This document shows, piece by piece, positions 8,430-16,231 of a DNA stretch of 64,000 nt. Source of the DNA: CAG-238 sp934277695 (GTDB taxonomy: Bacteria > Bacillota > Clostridia > Peptostreptococcales > Anaerovoracaceae); the NCBI GenBank assembly GCA_934277695.1, contig CAKQVG010000001.1, positions 186,001 through 250,000 on the forward strand. The letters run 5' to 3'. The position numbers and the translations under genes were made by a program. The stretch's first letter is position 1. Each line of letters opens with the position of its first letter. The notes below the pieces were generated by a model that saw only the letters and a list, made by a program, of their open reading frames with translations, did not search any database and was not told the origin of the DNA.

Positions 8430-10070
8430 CTATAAACATTCAAGTTCTGTACACAATTTATCTGCACTCCCCCAGTCACCTCTATGAAGTGCCGAAATAA
8501 TACCTGCCTCAACTTGCTGACGTTTTCGGTCCGCTTCCAGATAAGACGAGTCAAAATACTTATCATACACCATTTTACGGAAGTTTCTGCTACGAATTCT
8601 TCTCACCGTATTGTCTTCAATCAGCAAAACATAGTCTGCACAGTTTGCTGCAAGATAAAAGTCATGCGTAACCATAAAAACGGTCCCTTTGTACTCGTTG
8701 ATTGCCTTTTCCAGAGCTGTCTGTGCGTATAAATCCAAATGTGCACTCGGTTCATCCAGCAGGAGGAGTTCTGCGCCTGTGTGCTCCAACGCCTCAAGCT
8801 GTTTGAGATTTCGTTCGCCTCCGGAAAGACAATCCTCTTCCGCGCCAAGTTGCGAAAAACAGGCATAATTCACACCGTCCGCGATTCGGATTGCGGGATT
8901 TTCGTTCCTAACGATTTCTCGGATTAAAGTTGATTTTCCTGTTCCGTTGGCGCCGATGAGCGCGGCCTTTTCCCCCTCTTTCACCTCAAAACTGACATCC
9001 CTCAGCAGGTGCTCATCGAACTTCAATTCGTAATCGGTAAGCGCAAGTACCGTGCGTGGATTTTCGCCGTCCTCCGGCTCGCCGCCTGCTTCCACCTGCG
9101 GAAACGCAATGTGCGGCTCGCGCACCTCGATAAATGGCGCCTTTATCTGTCTCGCCAGCAGCCTGTCAAGCTGCGACTGCTTGGCATTGACTGCCTGCCC
9201 GATGGTCGGATTCACCATCAGCGTCGCCCGCTTCCGCAGGATTTCCACCATTTCTTCCGTGCGCGCAATTTCCTCCTGCTCCTCGATGTGCTGGAGTTTT
9301 AATTCTATTTTTTCCCGCAGAAGCCTGCAGCGGTATTCGCTGTAAGTACCGTCAAACTCCTGCAAATCTCCGTTTTCCAAATGCAAAATTTTATTAAAAC
9401 AGTGATTCAGCAGATAGCGATTATGCGTCACCGCCAGAATCGTACCCTTAAACCCGTTGATTAGCCGGCAGAGTCCGTTCAAGTTCTCAAAATCCAAAAA
9501 CACGTCCGGCTCGTCCAAAACCAGAAAATTCGGTGCAAGCAGCATTTCCTTCATAATCTGAAGCAGCTTGTACTCGCCGCCGCTGATGTCCGAAAGCCTT
9601 GTGTCTTCAAGCGCGCCCATGCCCGCTGCATTAAGCTGCCTGCGGATCACATTTTCATAGTTGTCGCCGTCCATCGCCTCGTTTCGGTCGAGCAAAGTCT
9701 GATACTGCGAAAACAGGCGTTCCATATCTTTCTCGTCATTTTCCGGATGCGCCATTTCCTCGCAAACCTTTGCAATCTCCTCCTGCAGCTCCGTAAAACG
9801 TCTGCTCAGGTATTCGAAGACCGTGCAATCCTGCGTTTTTTCGCGCACGCAGAACTGTCCGGCATAGCTGGTTCTGCATTCTTCATCCTTTGTAATTTTT
9901 CCGTCAAACCAGTATTTCTCGGGATTTGTCAGCATTTCGACAAGCGTCGATTTGCCGCAGCCGTTGCTCCCAATCAGCGCGCAATGCTGCCCCTTCTCGA
10001 TGGAAAACGATATATCGCGATATAGTTCTTTCTCCGGAAAACCATAAGATAGTTTTTCGACCTGAATCAT
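8430..10070 (-). CDS. ABC-F family ATP-binding protein
   Basis: Soluble tandem ABC ATPase of 546 residues that would act on the ribosome rather than in transport. Domain 1 has Walker A GSNGCGKS near residue 34, signature ISGGEYK and Walker B FLVLDEPDVFLD; domain 2 has GANGTGKS, LSGGERN and LLLLDEPSAHLD. A charged linker between them (about residues 250-310) is the ABC-F interdomain arm. No transmembrane segments. Members of this family either rescue translation or protect ribosomes from antibiotics; the sequence does not decide which. It sits third in the guaA-led operon, next to a U32 protein implicated in RNA hydroxylation, so a translation-related role fits. Confidence 0.92.
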   Translation of the reverse strand: MIQVEKLSYGFPEKELYRDISFSIEKGQHCALIGSNGCGKSTLVEMLTNPEKYWFDGKITKDEECRTSYAGQFCVREKTQDCTVFEYLSRRFTELQEEIAKVCEEMAHPENDEKDMERLFSQYQTLLDRNEAMDGDNYENVIRRQLNAAGMGALEDTRLSDISGGEYKLLQIMKEMLLAPNFLVLDEPDVFLDFENLNGLCRLINGFKGTILAVTHNRYLLNHCFNKILHLENGDLQEFDGTYSEYRCRLLREKIELKLQHIEEQEEIARTEEMVEILRKRATLMVNPTIGQAVNAKQSQLDRLLARQIKAPFIEVREPHIAFPQVEAGGEPEDGENPRTVLALTDYELKFDEHLLRDVSFEVKEGEKAALIGANGTGKSTLIREIVRNENPAIRIADGVNYACFSQLGAEEDCLSGGERNLKQLEALEHTGAELLLLDEPSAHLDLYAQTALEKAINEYKGTVFMVTHDFYLAANCADYVLLIEDNTVRRIRSRNFRKMVYDKYFDSSYLEADRKRQQVEAGIISALHRGDWGSADKLCTELECL

Positions 10071-10085
10071 AGATAGTTCCTCTCA

Positions 10086-12353
10086 TTAAATAATTTCTCG
10101 GTTAAAATGTCCCCTCGTGTCCGTCTCTCTGTTGAAGCAGGAGTTTTCCTCGTTTCCGTCGAGTTTTTTCTTTGCAGTCCTGATGACGCGAGAGACTTCC
10201 TCCGGCGTTTCCGTCGTGAAGTTCAGGCGGAAAGCCTCGATACCTCCGATGGACGGCATTTCATCCAAAAGATTTAAAATTTTGCCGTTCAATATCGTTG
10301 TCGTGCAGTCCTCATGCGAAAGAAGCGGAAACGTTCCGTATTCATCCCTGAGTTCATAGCGGTTTTGCTTGCAGAGTCCGCACTGTCCCATCTTTTTCAA
10401 AGGACAGTATTTTGTGAACAGCAGCGGCGCCCGGCCATAGACGATCATTTCAAGTGCCGGTGCCTGCCCATAGTCTTTCCGGTACGCCGCAATCAAATCC
10501 GCAATCTGTCTGCGGTTCAGCTCGTAAGAAAGAGTAATGCGCTTTGCTCCCAGCTCGTGCAGCTTCCGGCAGGTCACGGAATTCACCACATTGAAAGAGT
10601 AGTCGGTGATGAACGGATTGCTGTCTTTATAATAATGAAGCCCGCCATAGCCTCCGATTAAAAGCTCGCCTTCCCTCGGCTCATATTCAATCTGGTTTCT
10701 TCTGATTATGTTTTCAAAATAGATTTCCGTCAGTCCCGCCTTTCGGCAAGCTTCGTACTGCGCGCGCGTGGTGACAGAAGCCGTCAGGTATGGTGCCTGA
10801 GCCTGCGCCGTATCCCTTTCGCGTGCGTCCGTCTGCGCCTCTGCTTCCGCCGTTTCCGAAATGACCCTGCGCGGCTTGCTGTTTATTTTTTCTTTATACA
10901 GCCTATCTACGATTTCGCGGCGTGCCTGATTGAGTATCTTCACAGGAAGAAATGCCCCACATTCCTCAAACTCGAGGTTTTGCAGCGAAAATACGGTGTC
11001 GTTCAGCTTCGCAAACTGCTTCTTCACCTGCTCTATCGTAGTCGGATGGTTTTCTGCCGCCTCCAAAATTTCCTCGCTCTCATAGAAGCATCGCATGCCA
11101 AGCCCCTCCGCATCCACTGTCAGATGCGCACCCGGATAGGCATAGACTCTCAGGCTGAGCGGAAAGCGGCGAAACTCCCCGTCCATATGCTGCTCCAATT
11201 CTTTATAAAAAAGATAGTCCTTTGTCTTGTATACAAGGTCACCCTTTGCAAGCTTTTCCTTGATGCGGATATAGCAGACGCAGTCTGCGCGGTTGATTAG
11301 GTTTCCTTCCCGGTCGTAAAGTTTCACAACCGATAGATTTACATCTTCATTATTATGGTCAACTCGTATAATGTCATTCTGCCGCAGCTCATCATGCAGC
11401 TTGATTTCATACATTCCTTTATAGATTCCGCTGATTACGCCGATTTCATAACCGAAATTATTCGGCTTTTGGATATTGCTCAAATCCTTCGGGTCTTCGC
11501 CGAACAAATAGCCTTTCGTAAATGTACGATTAAAGGTCTTTTTCAGCTCCTCCTTTTCTTCGGCAGTCACCGTGCCGTCCAGCGCCTTGCGGTATTTCGC
11601 AACGACATTCGCCACATACGCCGGCTCCTTCATGCGCCCCTCAATTTTCAAAGAGTCCAGTGCCTTCAAATCTTCAATGTAATCGATGGTGTTCAAATCC
11701 TTTGTTGAGAGAAGATAGCTTGTCCCAAGTGATTTTCCGGTCGTCTTGTTCAGCAGCTCGTAAGGCTTGCGGCAGGAGCCCACGCAGCGTCCGCGATTCC
11801 CGCTTCGGTAGCCAATCAGCCCCGACATCAGGCAGTTACCCGAATACGACACGCACAGCGCCCCATGGACGAAAATCTCAATCGGCACTTTTGCTTCTCT
11901 GCGGATTTTCTTCGCCTTCTCAATATCCACTTCACGCGCCAGAACCACCCGCTCCGCGCCAAGCTCTTTCCAAAACAGCGTTCCGTCTAAATCGTCGATT
12001 CCCATCTGCGTCGAGCAGTGTGCTTCCATATCCGGAAAATGCTTTACAATATACTCAAACACCGCCATGTCCTGCACAATAACGCCATCCACACCGATTT
12101 TATTCAAAAACGCAAGCTGCGCCCGCATATCCGAAAGTTCCTCTTCAAACACGATGGTATTCATCGTGACAAATACCTTTACCTCCCGCAGATGTGCATA
12201 GCTGACCGCCTCCAGCAGCGTTGTCTCATCAAAATTGCAAGAGTATGCCCGTGCGCCGAATTTCTGCATGCCAAGATAGACCGCGTCGCATCCGTTTGCG
12301 ATCGCGGCCTTCAGTGCCTCCATATTTCCTGCCGGAGCCAGTAATTCCGTCAT
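10086..12353 (-). CDS. U32 family peptidase-like protein (RlhA/TrhP type)
   Basis: A 755-residue protein of the collagenase-like U32 family. The N-terminal TIM-barrel begins MTELLAPAGNMEALKAAIAN, with GADAVYLG-like CDAVYLGMQKFGARA and the U32 signature EIFVHGALCVSYSGNCLMSG followed by a Cys cluster (RCVGSCRKPYEL). A long C-terminal extension with KKMGQCGLCKQNRYELRD resembles the DUF3656-containing branch. Relatives are now linked to hydroxylation of 23S rRNA (RlhA) or tRNA uridine (TrhP), probably with an iron-sulfur centre bound by the Cys residues; true peptidase activity is doubtful. It follows guaA by 13 bases and precedes an ABC-F gene, consistent with a translation-linked operon. Confidence 0.9.
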   Translation of the reverse strand: MTELLAPAGNMEALKAAIANGCDAVYLGMQKFGARAYSCNFDETTLLEAVSYAHLREVKVFVTMNTIVFEEELSDMRAQLAFLNKIGVDGVIVQDMAVFEYIVKHFPDMEAHCSTQMGIDDLDGTLFWKELGAERVVLAREVDIEKAKKIRREAKVPIEIFVHGALCVSYSGNCLMSGLIGYRSGNRGRCVGSCRKPYELLNKTTGKSLGTSYLLSTKDLNTIDYIEDLKALDSLKIEGRMKEPAYVANVVAKYRKALDGTVTAEEKEELKKTFNRTFTKGYLFGEDPKDLSNIQKPNNFGYEIGVISGIYKGMYEIKLHDELRQNDIIRVDHNNEDVNLSVVKLYDREGNLINRADCVCYIRIKEKLAKGDLVYKTKDYLFYKELEQHMDGEFRRFPLSLRVYAYPGAHLTVDAEGLGMRCFYESEEILEAAENHPTTIEQVKKQFAKLNDTVFSLQNLEFEECGAFLPVKILNQARREIVDRLYKEKINSKPRRVISETAEAEAQTDARERDTAQAQAPYLTASVTTRAQYEACRKAGLTEIYFENIIRRNQIEYEPREGELLIGGYGGLHYYKDSNPFITDYSFNVVNSVTCRKLHELGAKRITLSYELNRRQIADLIAAYRKDYGQAPALEMIVYGRAPLLFTKYCPLKKMGQCGLCKQNRYELRDEYGTFPLLSHEDCTTTILNGKILNLLDEMPSIGGIEAFRLNFTTETPEEVSRVIRTAKKKLDGNEENSCFNRETDTRGHFNREII

Positions 12354-12366
12354 GCGTTCCTCCTAT

Positions 12367-13341
12367 TTACTCCCACTCTATTGTGGACGTCGGCTTGTCC
12401 GAAATGTCCCAAAGCACTCTGTTTACACCCGGAACTTCCGCAATAATTCTGTCACGAATTGTGCTGAGTACACTGAACGGAATTTCAACGGATTTTGCGG
12501 TTACAGCATCTACCGTATCGATAGCGCGGATAATTGCCGCCCATCCCATGTATCTCTTTCCATCCTTAACACCTGTTGACTTAAGATCCGGAATCGCCAC
12601 AAAATACTGCCACGGTGTCGGATTCAGCTTGCCGATTTCTTCTCGTACGATTGCGTCTGCTTCTCTTACCGCTTCAAGTCTGTCTCTTGTGATTGCACCC
12701 GTGCATCTCACGCCAAGACCCGGTCCCGGGAACGGCTGTCTGTAAACCATGCCGTCAGGGAGTCCGAGCTCCTTGCCTACAACGCGAACTTCATCCTTAT
12801 ACAGCAGTTTTACCGGTTCTACCAGTTCAAACTGCATATCTTCCGGAAGTCCTCCCACATTGTGATGCGCCTTTACGCCGTCACTCTCAAGAATGTCAGG
12901 GTAGATGGTTCCCTGTGCAAGGAATTCAATTCCTTCCAGCTTGCGCGCTTCCTCTTCAAACACGCGAATAAATTCCGCGCCGATAATCTTTCTCTTCTTT
13001 TCCGGTTCTTCCACTCCCGCAAGCTTGTCAAGGAAGCGGTCCACAGCATCCACATAAATCAGATTTGCGTTCATCTGATTGCGGAATACCTCGATAACCT
13101 GTTCCGGCTCACCTTTACGAAGCAGACCGTGATTTACATGTACGCATACGAGCTGCTGCCCGATTGCTTTAATCAAAAGTGCGGCTACAACCGATGAGTC
13201 TACACCGCCGGACAGTGCCAAAAGCACCTTTTTATCTCCTACCTGCGCGCGAATTGCCGCAACCTGCTCTTCGATAAATGCCTCAGCTAGTGCCGGTGTT
13301 GTAATTCTTTCCATAGTTTCTGGGCGTTTGTTGTTATCCAT
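12367..13341 (-). CDS. guaA: stand-alone GMP synthase ATP-pyrophosphatase subunit, copy 1
   Basis: The 324-residue protein is the ATP-PPase plus dimerisation part of GMP synthase, which converts XMP to GMP using ATP and ammonia. The PP-loop LLALSGGVDSSVVAALLIKA is near residue 41, HHNVGGLPED near 160, and the XMP-site RQPFPGPGLGVR near 205; it ends TSTIEWE. There is no fused class I glutaminase and none beside it, so ammonia must come from a separate subunit or free NH4+. GGAGG precedes the ATG. It leads an operon with the U32, ABC-F and nitroreductase genes. The window holds two more guaA genes; copy 2 is nearly identical over the first two thirds only. Confidence 0.93.
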   Translation of the reverse strand: MDNNKRPETMERITTPALAEAFIEEQVAAIRAQVGDKKVLLALSGGVDSSVVAALLIKAIGQQLVCVHVNHGLLRKGEPEQVIEVFRNQMNANLIYVDAVDRFLDKLAGVEEPEKKRKIIGAEFIRVFEEEARKLEGIEFLAQGTIYPDILESDGVKAHHNVGGLPEDMQFELVEPVKLLYKDEVRVVGKELGLPDGMVYRQPFPGPGLGVRCTGAITRDRLEAVREADAIVREEIGKLNPTPWQYFVAIPDLKSTGVKDGKRYMGWAAIIRAIDTVDAVTAKSVEIPFSVLSTIRDRIIAEVPGVNRVLWDISDKPTSTIEWE

Positions 13342-13621
13342 TTTTTCCTCCGTATTATATATAATCTTTTTAATTTATAATTTTATTTATGTGTTCTATG
13401 TGTACGAAATTTATGCAGGATGAAACCGAACTTCCCCCGCAAAAAAGTTTTTTCCGCGGCCTTCGAACAGCTATTAAATCATTTGCTTCTCTGTCACTGA
13501 ACATAAACCATAAATAATAACATAAGAATAACGAATGACTTTAACTTTGAACCTTTGCTTACCAATCAACTCCAAGTTTTGTCCAAAAGCTGCAGACGGA
13601 ACGACTTTATATCAGCACATT

Positions 13622-14131
13622 TCAGTCCGGTATTTCGAAGCTGACCGTCGAATTTACCCGGTCAAGCGCAAGCTGCACCTGCGTCAGCTTTTCGGAAACT
13701 TCTTTGAGTTCTTTCTTCGCGTCCTCGATATCGTAGTTCGCGTAGATATAATTCACAATCGGCGATGAACTGAGATACGGACTCATATCCCTTTCTTTCG
13801 GCAACCTTCTCGCCATCTCCCCGAGGATGTCCTTACGGTAGGAAAGCTGAGGAATATATATGAGAACTTGATCTATCGTCATCTCTATTTCCGGAATAAC
13901 AGTTGTCGCGTTGAAAATATTCAATTCATGCTTAACCTGCCGGATTCTTTCCTCGAGCTTGTCAAGCGTCCTCAATGCTTCCGTCAAGTTGAACTCCGGT
14001 CTCACCGTCTCCGGATCTTCACCCATTGCTGCCGGAAAAGTCGATTTTTTAATAATCTCAGTCGCGAGTGCCGAGCGCTGCTCGTTCAGGCTTTTAATGA
14101 GTTTTGCTGCCTCTGCCGATGTGTATTTCAT
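13622..14131 (-). CDS. coiled-coil hypothetical protein, possibly DIP1984-like
   Basis: A 169-residue soluble protein with a strong AGGAGG site before its ATG. It is made of heptad-rich helices at both ends (around residues 48-68 and 135-160) and a middle segment with PQLSYRKDILGEMARRL. The pattern of an N-terminal coiled coil, a short variable centre and a C-terminal helix ending in VNSTVSFEI resembles the DIP1984/septicolysin-type family, but I would not assign it firmly. It is single, separated from guaA copy 1 by 280 AT-rich bases in which I find no gene, and from the CAP protein gene by a terminator. Confidence 0.75.
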   Translation of the reverse strand: MKYTSAEAAKLIKSLNEQRSALATEIIKKSTFPAAMGEDPETVRPEFNLTEALRTLDKLEERIRQVKHELNIFNATTVIPEIEMTIDQVLIYIPQLSYRKDILGEMARRLPKERDMSPYLSSSPIVNYIYANYDIEDAKKELKEVSEKLTQVQLALDRVNSTVSFEIPD

Positions 14132-14252
14132 TTGTGGACCTCCTGTAAATTGTCTGAAAACTGCTACTTAATATGATACATGGAATAAGAATTATTTGCA
14201 ATCAAACTTTGCGAAAAAAGATAAAAACTACACTTGCTGTGAAAAAGGAAAA

Positions 14253-14290
14253 CGGGCACTCATCGCTGAATTGTCAACTTTGAGTGCCCG
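14253..14290 (-). terminator. rho-independent terminator of the CAP/SLH gene
   Basis: A perfect 10-bp inverted repeat, CGGGCACTCA (14253-14262) and TGAGTGCCCG (14281-14290), with an 18-base loop. On the minus strand it is followed by TTTTCCTTTTT. It lies 49 bases past the CAP protein stop. Confidence 0.85.
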
Positions 14291-14338
14291 CCCCGCTAAA
14301 TTTTATATCACCACAATAATTCGGAGTTGCCTATAGTT

Positions 14339-16120
14339 TTACTTGTATGCGTAGTAAATGAGTCTTGCCATTTCGCCACGAGTAATAAGATGATCGTCAC
14401 CACCGAATTTGTGATCTCCGGTGTCTGTATAAATCTTCTTCTCTTGTGCCCATGCCACAGCCTTTGCATAATATACTTCTTTCCTGAAGTCATTGAAAGT
14501 CGTTGCCTTCTTTGCCTTTGGCGAACCCACGCTCAGCCATACATAATAGAGCGCCTGGCCTCTGGTGAACACTTGCTCTCCGCTGAACTGTCCGTAGTCA
14601 ATGTAGCCTTTCTTCTTCGCCCAGAATACTGCATAGTAATAGGAGTCCGTGCTCTTTAAATCAACAAACCAGTTCTTAATGCCTTTGAAGCCTGTTCTCG
14701 GTGCGCCATTTGCCTTATAAATGTATTCGAAGACTTCGCCCTTCGTGCATGCAACCGTAGGTCTGAATTCTTTGCTGTTAAGCGGCTTCATAATCTTCTT
14801 CTTGACAACCCACTTTACAGCTGCCTTGTCCTTGGATGCTACGTCTGAGTAAGTGCCTGAAGATGTGCTTGATTTTACCTTAATCTTTATCGTTTTGCTC
14901 GAGTTAAGGTTCAGCGTATAGCCGCCGGAAACCTTCTTCATGTAGTCCTTGTCAAGCGGCATGTAAGACTTCCGGCCTGCGCTGTCTGTGCAAATCAAAT
15001 ATGCATCTTCCATTTCCGCAATGCTGCTGAAGGTTGTCTTTCCGGCACTTGTCGTGTACTTAACGATTTTCGAGCTTTTCTTTGAGAAAATCTGCACGCC
15101 GACATTCTCCTGAACGCCGATGCCGATGTAATTCCATTTTGAGTCCAAAAGGTTCTTGCGGTGAAGCGTACTGTTCATCCATGCAAACATTGCGGATTCG
15201 CCGGTAACGCTTACGCCCCTGGTACAGTTATAAAGATTTTCGCCGGCAGCTCCGGTTCCATAGGATGACGGAATTGCTGTATTAAACAGGCTGCCGTCAG
15301 GTCTGCGATGCGCTTTGAGGTCATATTTTACGCACTCATTCGTACGAGTATCACATGCCTTCTGAAGTGCGCCTACCATTGTGAGAAGTTTCTTGCCTTC
15401 TTTAAATCTTTCTTTATTGGTTTCACGTAAGATTCTCCATTCTTCCTTATTAACGGAGATGGACTTGCTCGGCATATTAGTTCCGAGCATCGGGATCTTT
15501 TTCGAATAACGAAGTTCCTTTGACTTGCCATCCAGTGATACAGCAATATAAATTGTAATGCTGCCTTCTTTGTCGGTAGTTGCTTCTACCTTGTAGAACT
15601 TGTTTTCTGACAACTCACATGTACTGCCGTTTTTCACCGCTGCCTTCGCTGCACTCAAAAGCTGTTCCTTCGTAGTCGAATTGCTGATCTTTACCTTAGC
15701 CACAGCCTTCCCTACAAGGGACCAGTCTTCTTCCAGTTCCGCGGAAGGTGTGGTATCTACAGGTTTGCCAAGTTTCGGAATGCGCGCTACAAAAGGATTT
15801 CCTTCCTCTGTCACAAGATCATCGTCGATAGCAACATAAAATGTGATGCTGCCGTCTGTATCTTCAGTTGCCGGTGTAAACTTATCTCTGTAGATGTCAA
15901 TTGTTGCCGACTGCATATCACTCGGGAGTGATTTCCATACAAGCTCATGTAAATCGCCATCAGAAGTAAGCTCCTGAGCTTCATAGCTTTTCAAAGCATT
16001 CTTTATAGAACTCTCGATTGCTGACATATCGGTGCCTGCCCACGAAACTGTGACGCTGCCCATGGTCATGGTGAGCGCAACGACGAGCGTCAGCAGCATG
16101 GTTAATATTCTGCGTTTCAT
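14339..16120 (-). CDS. secreted CAP-domain protein with SLH-like repeats
   Basis: A 593-residue exported protein. Residues 1-29 form a Sec signal peptide ending VSWAG. Two segments of about 60 residues follow (IKNALKSYEAQELTS and ISNSTTKEQLLSAAKAAVKN). The CAP/SCP domain spans about 225-350, with RETNKERFKEGKKLLTMVGA, GENLYNCTRG and STLHRKNLLDSKWNYIGIGV carrying the family's His and Glu positions. The C-terminal 160 residues hold two or three SLH-like motifs (TRGQALYYVWLSVG, ITRGEMARLIYYAY), implying non-covalent attachment to secondary cell-wall polymers. CAP proteins are often extracellular and of uncertain function. GAGG upstream supports the start; its own terminator follows. Confidence 0.9.
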   Translation of the reverse strand: MKRRILTMLLTLVVALTMTMGSVTVSWAGTDMSAIESSIKNALKSYEAQELTSDGDLHELVWKSLPSDMQSATIDIYRDKFTPATEDTDGSITFYVAIDDDLVTEEGNPFVARIPKLGKPVDTTPSAELEEDWSLVGKAVAKVKISNSTTKEQLLSAAKAAVKNGSTCELSENKFYKVEATTDKEGSITIYIAVSLDGKSKELRYSKKIPMLGTNMPSKSISVNKEEWRILRETNKERFKEGKKLLTMVGALQKACDTRTNECVKYDLKAHRRPDGSLFNTAIPSSYGTGAAGENLYNCTRGVSVTGESAMFAWMNSTLHRKNLLDSKWNYIGIGVQENVGVQIFSKKSSKIVKYTTSAGKTTFSSIAEMEDAYLICTDSAGRKSYMPLDKDYMKKVSGGYTLNLNSSKTIKIKVKSSTSSGTYSDVASKDKAAVKWVVKKKIMKPLNSKEFRPTVACTKGEVFEYIYKANGAPRTGFKGIKNWFVDLKSTDSYYYAVFWAKKKGYIDYGQFSGEQVFTRGQALYYVWLSVGSPKAKKATTFNDFRKEVYYAKAVAWAQEKKIYTDTGDHKFGGDDHLITRGEMARLIYYAYK

Positions 16121-16231
16121 TTTTCTACCTCGTTAATATTCTTTTTCTTTTTTCGGTCTTTCCAGACTCTTCTTGTCCTTTCATTATATCTCGTACATCA
16201 ATGTACAAGTCAAGTGTTTTCAGAAAAAAAT

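Noticed and set aside
12355..12400. guaA 3' end as the attachment site of an integrative element
   Set aside because: guaA ends are known integration targets, but I find no integrase, relaxase or direct repeat at any of the three guaA ends. The shared TCCCACTC sequence simply encodes the conserved EWE terminus.
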